Shown here: positions 37,901 through 48,365 of the stretch, piece after piece
Numbering within the stretch: position 1 is the stretch's first letter
How the letters are laid out: the number at the start of each line of letters is the position of its first letter
From: CAZKWG01 sp964615375
Lineage (GTDB): Bacteria > Myxococcota_A > UBA796 > CAZKWG01
Length of the DNA stretch: 56,955 bases
Reading direction: 5' to 3'
Assembly (NCBI GenBank): GCA_964615375.1
Contig: CAZTOW010000060.1
Coordinates: forward strand, 1-56,955
Made by a program: the position numbers and the translations under genes
Notes under the pieces: generated by a model
Databases searched by the model: none
Seen by the model: the letters and a program-made list of their open reading frames with translations, nothing else
Told to the model about the DNA's origin: nothing

Positions 37901-39097
37901 ACCTACGCCTGGTCGGTGGACGGCGCGAGCCCCGGCGTCACCAGCGCCACGCTCAGCGGGACGTACTTCTCCAAGACCGACGAGGTCAAGTGCGTCGTGA
38001 CGCCCTCGGACGGCACGACCACCGGCACCGCCGTCAACTCCAACACCGTCACCATCGCGAACACGGCGCCGGTCCTCGGGACGGTCTCCCTCTCACCGAG
38101 CTCGGCCTACACCAACGACACGCTGAGCGTCTCGACCAGCAGCTCGGACGCGGACGGTGACACGGTCAGCTACACCTACAGTTGGATGGTGAACAGCGCC
38201 ACCGTGTCCACCAGCGCCACGCTCTCGGGGACCAGCTCCTTCAGCAAGGGCGACGTGGTGCAGGTCACGGTCACGCCCACGGACGGCACCAGCAGCGGCA
38301 CCGCGGGGACCGCCTCGACCACCATCCTCAACTCGAGCCCGGGGGCCCCCACCCTCGCGATCACGCCGGACATCGCCGACGCGGGGGAGGAGGAGCTGCT
38401 CTGTTACGTCGAGACGGACAGCAGCGACGCGGACGGCGACACGATCACGTACACGATGAGCTGGACCGTGGACGGCGTGGCCTATCCCGACGGGTTCAGC
38501 GGCACCTCGGGCCCGGACACCACCGAGTACCCGGACGACACCGTCCCCGCCGCCGACACCGACCTGGGCGAGGACTGGATCTGCACGGCCACCCCGAGCG
38601 ACGGCGCGGCGACGGGATCCACCGACACCGCCAGCGGCACCGCCCTCGCATTCTATGAGGTGGGCTACTCGTCGCCCCCAGGCACGTATGGCTCGGCCGC
38701 CGCCGGGTACATGCTCGGCCCGGCGATCACCGTGACCAGCGACACGACCCTCTACGGGCTGGGGGCGTACCTGTACACCGCGGGCAGCACGATGCGCCTC
38801 GCGCTCTACACGAGCGCCGGCAGCACGCCGAACACGCTGGTGGCCTACACCGGGACGGCGACCACCACGACCGGCGCGAACGAGCTCCTGCTCGACACGC
38901 CCGTCGCCCTCAGCGCGGGGACCTACTGGGTGATGGGCGTGTACGGCTCGACCACGTACATCTATTACGGAGCGAGCACGAGCACGACCGTCAAATACAA
39001 GGCCTACAGCGTGGCCAGCACGCCGTCGAGCTCCTTCGGCACCGCCAGCTCGTACTCGGGCTATCCCATGGCCTACTACCTGGTGGTCGCGGACTGA
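34937..39097 (+). CDS. Large Ig-like/PKD-repeat surface lipoprotein
   Basis: A 1386-residue protein. GTG 34937 (GGAG at 34927-34930) starts a leader ending in the lipobox LLAC. About residues 15-330 hold three or four PKD/cadherin-like modules (VVWSSDLDGEL type). From about 410 to 1050, alternating A and B modules of about 90 residues each make a 180-residue supra-unit repeated with an exact 540-bp period. Each module has a DxDGDxxxYxYxW core and a Cys pair (LTCTPG, CVVTP) that can form an internal disulfide. The last 150 residues (YEVGYSSPPGTYGSAAAGYM onward) look like a jelly-roll domain. Likely a long stalk displaying the C-terminal domain. The stop lies in the loop of a strong hairpin. 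Confidence 0.88.
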   Translation: MTRLTALLPLALLACDQESGIKVLNEEPSATIISHGDGAEVEADVPFTLLGSVSDKEADADLLEAAWFADSDELCPALAPDEDGRTSCEAILSEGEYRITLEVRDPGDSTGTATITLFATTEPVVNTAPGCTITSPEDGASASPGETVTFAALVQDAESDPSALSVIWSSDLDGTLDSTGADAEGDVSFSTADLSLGAHLITLLVTDPGGETCTDQINLGVGDAPEVSIDTPLDGERVQQGEVLTFVGTIASDTDAPEALTVVWSSDLDGELDDTPAAADGTATFSTADLSPGAHEITLDATDSTGVTGSDSVSLTVNGWPSAPTVSITPDPASTSDDLVATLVTPSEDPEGSAVNYTYEWTRNGEATGYTGSEVPASATGDDETWTVTVTPDDGEVSGPSDTASVTIGNSAPVLSSVTLSPDPAYEGDTLTCTPGTATDADGDTITYTYAWDVDGATPAVTTATLSSAYFAKDDDVTCVVIASDATSSDDPVESNTVTIENTKPEVSDVSISPASPSVGDTLTCDYTFADADGDSDRSTIAWKINGTSAGSGTTLSSGFDGDDTISCTVTPNDGDDTGTAVSASVTIGNTAPVLASVSLTPTSAYEGDTLTCTPGTATDADGDTVSYTYAWKVDGSTVAPTSTTLSSSYFGKGDAVVCVVTPTDGESTGTAVTSNTVTIDNTAPSVSSVSISPTSPTASSTLTCSYTFSDVDGDSNSSTVLWKINGSSAGTSTTLSSGFNGGDTVSCTVTPSDGEDSGTSASASVTIANTAPTLASVSLTPTAAYEGDTLTCTPGTASDVDGDTVSYTYAWSVAGSTISRTSSTLSSTYFNKNQAVYCTVTPTDGTSSGTAVASNTVTIENSLPVVTDVDVTPSSATASSTLTCSWSFDDDDGDSDASTVLWKVNGVSAGTSRTLSGAFGGGDTVSCTVTAYDGEDSGTSDSDSVTISNTAPTLASVSLTPTTAYEASTLTCTPGTATDVDGDTVSYTYAWSVDGASPGVTSATLSGTYFSKTDEVKCVVTPSDGTTTGTAVNSNTVTIANTAPVLGTVSLSPSSAYTNDTLSVSTSSSDADGDTVSYTYSWMVNSATVSTSATLSGTSSFSKGDVVQVTVTPTDGTSSGTAGTASTTILNSSPGAPTLAITPDIADAGEEELLCYVETDSSDADGDTITYTMSWTVDGVAYPDGFSGTSGPDTTEYPDDTVPAADTDLGEDWICTATPSDGAATGSTDTASGTALAFYEVGYSSPPGTYGSAAAGYMLGPAITVTSDTTLYGLGAYLYTAGSTMRLALYTSAGSTPNTLVAYTGTATTTTGANELLLDTPVALSAGTYWVMGVYGSTTYIYYGASTSTTVKYKAYSVASTPSSSFGTASSYSGYPMAYYLVVAD
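36163..38079 (+). repeat. In-gene tandem supra-repeat with exact 540-bp period
   Basis: The block CTATGAGG recurs at 36211, 36751, 37291 and 37831, exactly 540 bp apart. The intervening B-type modules (around 36480, 37020 and 37560) keep the same period. DNA as well as protein is conserved, and no length change has accumulated between copies. Confidence 0.95.
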
Positions 39098-39114
39098 GTC
39101 CGCCGACCACCAGG
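39079..39114. terminator. Bidirectional terminator-like hairpin with the stop codon in its loop
   Basis: The 5' arm is 39079-39094, the loop TGA is 39095-39097, and the 3' arm is 39098-39114. The arms pair over 16 bp with one bulged base (CCTGGTGGTCG pairs with CGACCACCAGG, CGGAC with GTCCG). It lies between convergent genes and could serve both. No U-tract follows on either strand. The loop is the TGA of the lipoprotein gene. Confidence 0.75.
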
Positions 39115-39124
39115 CCTCGCGCGC

Positions 39125-39649
39125 TCAGCCGCGGCTGGGGAAGATCCCTTCCAACGCGATGATGAAGTTCACGCACAGGTAGGGGTTCTGCACCTCCACC
39201 GGCGCGTTGCCGCCCGTGAACGAGACCGAGATCGCGTGCAGCGCTGTGTCGGGCACCCCGGAGCTGTAGGGCCCGGTCGGCGGGATGTCGGAGCCGTAGG
39301 TCCCCAACACGTTGTTGGTCGGCGAGGGGTTGTCCCCGGCCGCGCTGGTGGCGTGGAGGGCGTGGTTGTGGGAGGGGAGGTTCGCGGTCGTCAGCGTGGT
39401 CGAGGAGCTGCCCGCGGCCTGACCGAGCTGCCAGTCGTTGGAGTTGCCCGAGTGGATGGCCACCCGACCCTGGAGGTTGGGCAGGCCGAAGGTCGTGACC
39501 CCGTCGCCGCCGTAGGTGGTGCCCAGGATGGAGAACAGGGCAGGGTTATGATTGATGCTCAGGAGCTGGCCGTTGCACAGGGCCCAGCCCACTGGGGCAA
39601 AGTTGCCCGCAAACATGGTGATCTCGCCGATATAGGGTTCCGCGCCCAT
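39125..39649 (-). CDS. Phage tail-collar / microcystin-dependent-protein family protein
   Basis: A 174-residue protein with GAGGAG before the ATG at 39649. The N-terminus YIGEITMFAGNFAPVGWALC followed by NGQLLSI is the hallmark of the tail-collar (MdpB-like) family. TTYGGDGVTTFGLPNLQGRV and LPSHNHAL are further family motifs, and NPYLCVNFIIALEG is the usual end. No other phage gene is nearby. Such solitary proteins occur widely in bacteria, may form extracellular trimeric fibres and have no settled function. It has its own candidate promoter at 39696-39701. Confidence 0.9.
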   Translation of the reverse strand: MGAEPYIGEITMFAGNFAPVGWALCNGQLLSINHNPALFSILGTTYGGDGVTTFGLPNLQGRVAIHSGNSNDWQLGQAAGSSSTTLTTANLPSHNHALHATSAAGDNPSPTNNVLGTYGSDIPPTGPYSSGVPDTALHAISVSFTGGNAPVEVQNPYLCVNFIIALEGIFPSRG

Positions 39650-39695
39650 GGGACTCTCCTCGTGAAGGGGGGACGCGACCGGATGGCCGCAGGGC

Positions 39696-39701
39696 ATCAT
39701 A
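39696..39701 (-). promoter_or_regulatory. Candidate -10 element TATGAT for the tail-collar gene
   Basis: Minus strand reads GGTATGAT, 46 nt upstream of the ATG at 39649 in the gap after the GH13 gene; fits GNTANNNT. Confidence 0.4.
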
Positions 39702-39715
39702 CCGGACGCGGCGCC

Positions 39716-42181
39716 TCAGGGCTGCTCCTCCAGGATCACGATGGAGCCCGCGGCGACCTCATAGCTGCCGGTGACCGCCTCGGGGTCGGTGAGCCAGATG
39801 TTGGCCGAGCTCGTCGGGTCCGCGTCTGGGAAGTCGCCGAAGTAGCCGTCGTAGCTCTCTTCGTCCAGGCTGCCCGGGATGTCGTAGTACTGCTGCGTGT
39901 CGACCACGCGCCCCCAGGTGCGGCCCGAGGGCAGGCTGAAGGTGACGGCCTCATCCTCCAGGTTGATGAGGATGGCCAGCTCCGGCTCGTCCCAGTTGCC
40001 GTCGTCGTAGTAGTGCAGCATCAGGTGGCGACCGCCCCAGATCTCGTCGCTCTCCTGGTTGTCCGCGTCCTTCCAGGCGTAGGGCATCCCGCCGTCCCAG
40101 GTCTCCGGCGCCAGCGCGTAGGTGTGGGCGCGACGAAACGCGACCAGATCGCGCACGAAGTCATGCATGCGCAGCCGGAACAGGTTGTTGGTGTTCTCGC
40201 TGGTCCACTCGCCCCAACGGAACCAGTTCCACTCGTTGTCCGACCAGGTGGAGTAGGCGTTGTTGTTCCCGTACTGGGTGCGCATCCACTCGTCACCGCC
40301 CAGCAGGGTGGGCGTGCCGTGGCTGATCAGCAGCCCCACGAAGAGGTTGCGGATCGCCTGCCGCTTCTCGGGGGCGAAGCTCCAGTCCGCGGAGTGGTTG
40401 TTGCTCTCGCCGCTCTCCGGGTCGCACCAGGCGGAGCAGGCGTCGTAGCAGCAGATGGGGTTCAGCGGCCCGCAGCCGTTCTGCTTTTCCTCGTAGCTGA
40501 CCAGATCAAACATGGTGAACCCGTCGTGGATGGTCACGAAGTTCACCGAGTGCCAGGGCTGGCGACCGTTCCAGGCGTAGCGGTCGTAGCTGCCGGTCAT
40601 GGCCCCGCCGCCGGAGATGGCGCCCTGGTAGTCGCCCAGCGCGTAGCCCTGGTTGACGAAGCTGCGCCACCAGTCGCGGAAGTTGGCGTTCCACTCGGCC
40701 CAGCCGTAAGGGATCGGGGAGTCCTCGTCCACCGGGAAGCCTGTGGACGGGTCGTAGGCGGTGGTCCAGGGCTCGGCGATGATGCGCGTGTTGTACTGCT
40801 GGAGGACCGGGTCGTCGGCGATGTCCTGCAGCACGGTGCTGGCGACGTCGCTCCAGCCGTTCTCGTAGCCCAGGTCCTCCTCACCCAACACACCGGCCAG
40901 GTCGAATCGGAAGCCGTCGACGTGCAGCTCCTCGACGTAGAATCGCAGCGAGTCGATGATCATGCGCCGCATCGGCTCGTGGTTGGCGCGCGTCTGGTTG
41001 CCGACGCCCGTGTGCTCCCAGTAGAACTGCCCGTCCTCCGTCAGCACGTAGTAGCTCTGGTTGTCGAGCCCGCGCAGGTTGTAGAGGCTCGCCACCTCCA
41101 GGCTGTCCAGGTCCACCGCGTCGGAGGGATCGCAGAGCCCGTCCGAGTCGTTGTCGTTGAAGAAGAGCTTGGTCCGCCAGAGCCCGCCCTCGCCCGTGTG
41201 GTTGAAGACCACGTCGACGATGACCTCGACCCCCTGGCTGTGCAGGCGGTCCACCATCTCCTTGAACTCGTCCAGCACCTCCGTGACCTCGCCGGTCTGC
41301 TGGTACTCGGCGGAGTAGCCGATCTCCGGCGCGAAGTAGGAGATGTTGTTGTAGCCCCAGTAGCCCCCGTCGCTCGGCTTCTCGTGGACGGGCAGGAGCT
41401 CGACGGCGTTCACGCCCAGATCGGCGAAGTAGCCGGCCCCCTCGCCGAGCCCGCGGAAGGTGCCGAAGTGCTCGACCCCGAACGCGGTGCTGCCGGCGTT
41501 CTCGGAGAAGCCCTTGACGTGGACCTCGTAGATGACCAGGTCGCTCCAGCCGTGGCCCTCGTGGTCCTGGCTCTGGCGGGCGGCGCGCCACGCCTCCTCG
41601 CTCTCGCTCCACTCGTAGTCGCTGTCGATCACCACGCTCTTGGCGCCCGCGGCGTAGGTGGAGTCGTCGGCGTAGGGGCCGCTTGCGGGGTAGCCGCCGC
41701 CCCAGTCGTGCTCCCGGTGGAAGGCCTTGCTGTAGGGGTCCGTCAGCAGCTTGTTCGGGTTGAAGCGGTTGCCCTCCTCGTCCACGTCGGCCCGGAAGCC
41801 CTCCATCGAGCCGGGGTACCAGTCGGGGTCCTCCTCCCAGTTGGGGCCCCAGGCCACGTAGCCGTAGTGCTGGCCGGCGCCCACGCCCTCCACATAGAGG
41901 TTCCAGACGTCGCCGTAGCGCGTCATCTCCAGCTCTCGGGTGGGCTTGCTGGACTCCGGGTCCTCAAACAGCAGCAGGTCCACGCGGGTCGCGTTCTTGG
42001 AGTAGACCGCGAAGTTCACGCCCTCGTCGATGAGGGTGGGGCCCATGTGCTCCAGCGCCCCGATCTCCTCCCAGCTCAGGCTGGGGGCCTTGCCGTCGGT
42101 GGCGTAGAGGCGGACGTAGTCCTCGCTGTGGCAGGCCAGCAGCAGGGCGAGCGGGAGCGGGCGGGCGAGCAGGCTGGCCAT
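39716..42181 (-). CDS. Lipid-anchored GH13 alpha-glucan debranching-type enzyme (isoamylase/GlgX-like)
   Basis: An 821-residue lipoprotein with a leader ending in LLLAC. An N-terminal CBM48-like domain (GVNFAVYSKNATRVDLLLFE, about residues 50-135) is followed by the GH13 barrel. Catalytic motifs: nucleophile D427 in FRFDLAG, acid/base E470 in IIAEPW, and transition-state D553 in TIHDG; VDVVFNHTGEG is region I. The arrangement is that of GlgX/TreX/isoamylase, which cut alpha-1,6 branches of glycogen-like glucans. Those are normally cytoplasmic, whereas this one is exported. It lies 52 bp downstream of the kinase/propeller gene on the same strand with GAGG before its ATG, so they may form an operon. 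Confidence 0.92.
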   Translation of the reverse strand: MASLLARPLPLALLLACHSEDYVRLYATDGKAPSLSWEEIGALEHMGPTLIDEGVNFAVYSKNATRVDLLLFEDPESSKPTRELEMTRYGDVWNLYVEGVGAGQHYGYVAWGPNWEEDPDWYPGSMEGFRADVDEEGNRFNPNKLLTDPYSKAFHREHDWGGGYPASGPYADDSTYAAGAKSVVIDSDYEWSESEEAWRAARQSQDHEGHGWSDLVIYEVHVKGFSENAGSTAFGVEHFGTFRGLGEGAGYFADLGVNAVELLPVHEKPSDGGYWGYNNISYFAPEIGYSAEYQQTGEVTEVLDEFKEMVDRLHSQGVEVIVDVVFNHTGEGGLWRTKLFFNDNDSDGLCDPSDAVDLDSLEVASLYNLRGLDNQSYYVLTEDGQFYWEHTGVGNQTRANHEPMRRMIIDSLRFYVEELHVDGFRFDLAGVLGEEDLGYENGWSDVASTVLQDIADDPVLQQYNTRIIAEPWTTAYDPSTGFPVDEDSPIPYGWAEWNANFRDWWRSFVNQGYALGDYQGAISGGGAMTGSYDRYAWNGRQPWHSVNFVTIHDGFTMFDLVSYEEKQNGCGPLNPICCYDACSAWCDPESGESNNHSADWSFAPEKRQAIRNLFVGLLISHGTPTLLGGDEWMRTQYGNNNAYSTWSDNEWNWFRWGEWTSENTNNLFRLRMHDFVRDLVAFRRAHTYALAPETWDGGMPYAWKDADNQESDEIWGGRHLMLHYYDDGNWDEPELAILINLEDEAVTFSLPSGRTWGRVVDTQQYYDIPGSLDEESYDGYFGDFPDADPTSSANIWLTDPEAVTGSYEVAAGSIVILEEQP

Positions 42182-42233
42182 CGTGCGACCTCGGGCGATG
42201 GCAGGGGCTTAACCCGCTCGGCCGCGGCGCCGC

Positions 42234-45377
<3,144 letters not shown>

Positions 45378-45384
45378 CGGGCAC

Positions 45385-45390
45385 AGGATA
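45385..45390 (-). promoter_or_regulatory. Candidate -10 element TATCCT giving a leaderless kinase mRNA
   Basis: Minus strand reads GCTATCCT, with 7 nt to the ATG at 45377 and no Shine-Dalgarno between. Confidence 0.45.
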
Positions 45391-45440
45391 GCGCAGAGAA
45401 CTGATGAACGGGAGGGGGCCCCGCGCGCCACCTCGCGAGA

Positions 45441-45446
45441 TAGGAT
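45441..45446 (+). promoter_or_regulatory. Candidate -10 element TAGGAT for the MbtH-like gene
   Basis: The sequence GATAGGAT lies 19 nt before the ATG at 45466; AGGAGGT at 45454-45460 lies between, so the 5' leader would be very short. Confidence 0.45.
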
Positions 45447-45465
45447 GAAGGACAGGAGGTCTCCG

Positions 45466-45720
45466 ATGCCGCGCCGCGAGGACGTTCGCTACAAGGTGGT
45501 GGTGAACCACGAAGAGCAGTACCGCCTGGTCCGCGAGGATCGCTCGGCGCCCGTCGGTTTTCACGACGCCGGGCGCAAGGGCTCCATGCCCGAGATGCGT
45601 TCTGCCATCCGCGAGCTGCTGGCCGAGCTCCGCCACGACCGTCGTGAACAGAACATCGAGGAGCTGTTGGACGAGGAGGATCGCACCGAGGCCACGACGG
45701 ACGAGCACGTCCCGAGGTAG
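45466..45720 (+). CDS. Divergent MbtH-like protein
   Basis: An 84-residue protein with a near-perfect AGGAGGT site. YKVVVNHEEQYRLVRED, then APVGFHDAGRKGSMPE, follows the MbtH pattern (N-x-E-x-Q-x-S, P-x-G-W, G-x-x-G). The family's hallmark tryptophans are replaced (Val where W-P is expected, Phe in PVGF), the S after EEQY is Arg, and the W-T-D-x-R-P end is absent. Instead there is a charged C-terminal extension of about 30 residues. MbtH proteins are chaperone-like partners of NRPS adenylation domains, but no NRPS gene is in the window. It is convergent with the Bax1-like gene, separated by 4 bp. Confidence 0.72.
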   Translation: MPRREDVRYKVVVNHEEQYRLVREDRSAPVGFHDAGRKGSMPEMRSAIRELLAELRHDRREQNIEELLDEEDRTEATTDEHVPR

Positions 45721-45724
45721 GCGC

Positions 45725-46921
45725 TCAGCGCGCGACCGCCTCCACCCGCTCCAGCACCTGCTTCGCCGGCAGGATCTCGGAGAAGCTCACCACCTGCGCC
45801 GGCGGCGCGCCCTTGTCGGCGGCCAGCTTCCGGCTCACGGCCAGCACCACGTTGGGGGGCAGGTTCTTCAGCCGCTTGTCCAGGTAGCCCTTGCGCCACC
45901 AGCCCACGATGTCCAGGTGGGCGGTCCGCCCGCCCTTCTTCAGCGTGAAGTCGGGGACCATGAGCTCCTGGCCGCCCAGGTCCAGGGCCTCGCCGGGGGA
46001 GAGGCTCCAGCCGCTGTCCAGCTCCAGAAAGCGGGCCTCGAAGTGCTCCTCCACCCGGCTCTTCCAGGCGCCCACGTCCCGCGCCGGGCTCACCAGCCCG
46101 CTCGCGTGCGAGAGGGTCAGGCGCTTGCGCAGCCCGCGCTTTCCCCAGCGCAGCTCCGCGTCCAGCCGCCAGGGCGTGCTCAGCAGCGCGAGCGTGGGGA
46201 AGAAGAGGGCGAGCTGCAGCCCGTAGCGCGTGGACTGCTGGAGCAGGGAGAGCGGACCGTCCACCTCGAAGCGCCAGTCCTCACCCGCGTGCGAGACCCG
46301 GTACATGAGGCCGTGGAATTTGAGCGCGCGGTAGAGCTGGCGCACGCGCTTCGGGTCGGGCGAGAGCAGCCCGATCTCCAGCTTCTCCGCCCGCAACAAC
46401 ATGCTCTGGGCCAGCGCCATGTTGTAGCGCTGCAGCAGGCCCTGAGGATCGGGCAGCTCCACCCCCAGCAGGGTCTGCTCCTCCTTGAGGTCGGCGTAGA
46501 GCGCGCGGGAGAGCTCGGCGGCGGTGCTGCCCAGCTCGGCGGCGACCGCGGCCAGCACGTCGTCGGCGGTGCGGCGACCGAGCGGTCCGGCGTGGCGGGC
46601 GAGCGGGCCCAGGCGGGCGGCGGCGGCGAACACGCGCTCGCGGAGCTCGGGCGGGGGGAGCGGGGCCTGGGTGGCGAATTCGGCGCGATCCTGGAGCACC
46701 TTGGCCAGGCCGCGGGTCAGCTTGATGTCGGTCTCCAGGCCCTCCACCTCCCGGGCGGCCTCGTCGACCTGCCCGCGGGTCCAGGCCCCCTGCTCCGCCT
46801 CACGGTAGAGCGCGATGAGCTGCTCGGCCCGCTCCAGCAGATCCTCGTCGTCCGTGCGCACGAAGCTGGGCGCGATCTCCTTGGCCTTGATGCGCACGCG
46901 GAGCAGATCAGCGGTAAGCAT
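45725..46921 (-). CDS. Bax1-like nuclease (DUF790), partner of XPB helicase
   Basis: A 398-residue DUF790 protein. The start (MLTADLLRVRIKAKEIAPSF) is typical of the family. The C-terminal nuclease core reads VPDFTLKKGGRTAHLDIVGWW from residue 322, with D324 and D337 and a following Lys/Arg-rich segment, matching a PD-(D/E)xK-type active site. In archaea Bax1 forms a stable complex with XPB, unwinding and cutting DNA at bubbles and forks in a repair-like reaction. Its gene overlaps the XPB-type helicase gene by 14 bp, the classic arrangement. Confidence 0.9.
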   Translation of the reverse strand: MLTADLLRVRIKAKEIAPSFVRTDDEDLLERAEQLIALYREAEQGAWTRGQVDEAAREVEGLETDIKLTRGLAKVLQDRAEFATQAPLPPPELRERVFAAAARLGPLARHAGPLGRRTADDVLAAVAAELGSTAAELSRALYADLKEEQTLLGVELPDPQGLLQRYNMALAQSMLLRAEKLEIGLLSPDPKRVRQLYRALKFHGLMYRVSHAGEDWRFEVDGPLSLLQQSTRYGLQLALFFPTLALLSTPWRLDAELRWGKRGLRKRLTLSHASGLVSPARDVGAWKSRVEEHFEARFLELDSGWSLSPGEALDLGGQELMVPDFTLKKGGRTAHLDIVGWWRKGYLDKRLKNLPPNVVLAVSRKLAADKGAPPAQVVSFSEILPAKQVLERVEAVAR

Positions 46922-48281
46922 CGTGATCCCTGCGCCGCGCGCTGGTGCGCTCCTCCGACGTGCCGGCGGAGACGATCTCGTAGAGGACGGCCTGCTTGCC
47001 GTGGCCGGGGCGCAGGATGCGGCCGAGGCGCTGGACGTGCTCGCGCACCGTGCCCGTCCCCGACATCACGATGGCCACCTCCGCGCTCGGCAGGTCCACC
47101 CCCTCGTTCAGCACGCGGCTGGTCACCAGCACCGGCAGGCGCCCCTCCTCAAACGCGGCGATCAGCGCGCGGCGCTCCTTCAGATCCGTCTCGTGGGTGA
47201 TGCAGGGCACCAGGAAGAGGCGGCTCACGCGGTGGGCGCTGGCGTTGTCGTTCGTGAAGATCAGGGTGCGGCGACCGGCCTCGTCCTCCAGCAATTCGGC
47301 TAGCAAATCTAGCTTGCTCTCCGTGCCGTGGGCGATGGCCTTGCTCTCCTGGAAGGCCTTGAAGGCGGCGCGGCCGGCGCGGCTGCGGGCGGCGTGGCGA
47401 AGGAAGACCTGCCAGCCGCCGGGGCGGCCGATGGGGATGCGGTGCTGGCCCAGGAAGCGGGTGTAGGTGGCGCGGGCCTCCCGGTAGCGCTCCTCCTCCT
47501 CCGGCGAGAGGTGGACCGTGAGACAGACCGTCTCGTAGTCGGCCAGGAACTCGCCGGAGAGGTCCACGATCTCGCGGCGGAACACCACGGGGCCGATGAT
47601 CGGCGTGAGCGTCTGCTCGGCCTGGTCCTGGCGCTCGTAGGTGGCGGTGAGCCCCAGGCGGAAGGGGGCGATGCTGGCCTCGGCGGCGCTCAGGTAGCTG
47701 GGCGCGGGGAGGTGGTGGACCTCGTCGAAGACCAGCAGGCCGAAGCGGGCGCCCAGGCGCGGCATCTGCATCCAGGCGGAGTCGTAGGTCGTGACCGTGA
47801 GCTCGTGCACCTCGTTGTAGCCGCCGCCCACCACGCCCACCGGCCGGGAAAACGCGCGCCGCAGCCGGTCGTACCACTGGCCCACCAGGTCCAACGTGGG
47901 GGCGACCACCAGGGTAGAGCGCTTCGTCTCGGCGATGGCCAGCTCGGCCACCACGCTCTTGCCCGCGCCCGTCGGCAGCACCACGGTCCCGCGCCGCAGC
48001 GCCTCCCGCCAGGCGCGCACGGCCTCGATCTGGTAGGGCCGGTGGGTGCGCTCGGTCTGGAGACTCAGGTCGTCCAGCGTCTGGTAGCCGCGGGCCTCAT
48101 CCTGGAGCTCCACCCCGTCGCGCCGCGCCCGCAGGACCACCTCCGGGTACAGCCACGCCGGTCCGCGGGGCAGACCGACGCGATCATCCTGGCGGAAGCC
48201 GTCCGGCAGGACCTCGAGCGAGGCCCCCTCGACCACCAGGGAGCCAGCATGGAACCGGAGCTTCCACATGGCGGGGCTCAT
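46908..48281 (-). CDS. XPB-type superfamily 2 DNA helicase
   Basis: A 457-residue helicase. The N-terminal damage-recognition-like region (about 1-80) precedes Walker A PTGAGKS (103-109), Walker B DEVH (186-189), GLTATYER, and the second RecA domain with LIFTNDN, TSRVLNEGVDLP and QRLGRILRPG. This is the compact XPB form found in archaea and some bacteria. The ATG is at 48281; a second at 48269 gives MWKLRF and is equally plausible. It is cotranscribed and probably translationally coupled with the Bax1-like gene. Confidence 0.93.
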   Translation of the reverse strand: MSPAMWKLRFHAGSLVVEGASLEVLPDGFRQDDRVGLPRGPAWLYPEVVLRARRDGVELQDEARGYQTLDDLSLQTERTHRPYQIEAVRAWREALRRGTVVLPTGAGKSVVAELAIAETKRSTLVVAPTLDLVGQWYDRLRRAFSRPVGVVGGGYNEVHELTVTTYDSAWMQMPRLGARFGLLVFDEVHHLPAPSYLSAAEASIAPFRLGLTATYERQDQAEQTLTPIIGPVVFRREIVDLSGEFLADYETVCLTVHLSPEEEERYREARATYTRFLGQHRIPIGRPGGWQVFLRHAARSRAGRAAFKAFQESKAIAHGTESKLDLLAELLEDEAGRRTLIFTNDNASAHRVSRLFLVPCITHETDLKERRALIAAFEEGRLPVLVTSRVLNEGVDLPSAEVAIVMSGTGTVREHVQRLGRILRPGHGKQAVLYEIVSAGTSEERTSARRRDHDAYR

Positions 48282-48318
48282 AACATGGGCGGGATCGGGC
48301 GCCGAGCGGAGGAGGGTC

Positions 48319-48362
48319 AGGGCGCCCCCGAGGACCCGCCCGAGGAGCCCAGGAAGGGCTGA
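48319..48362 (+). pseudogene. 44-bp exact copy of the 3' end of the Uma2 gene (remnant)
   Basis: Bases 48319-48362 are identical to 51973-52016, the last 14 codons plus stop of the Uma2-family gene (GAPEDPPEEPRKG, stop). Flanks on both sides differ at once. It lies in the 84-bp gap between the XPB start and the FG-GAP gene end. It is best read as the scar of a lost Uma2 paralogue or of a small duplication. Confidence 0.7.
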
Positions 48363-48365
48363 AGC

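Noticed and set aside
39125..39649. Prophage region suggested by the tail-collar protein
   Set aside because: No integrase, capsid, terminase or other tail gene nearby; the neighbours are ordinary surface protein genes.
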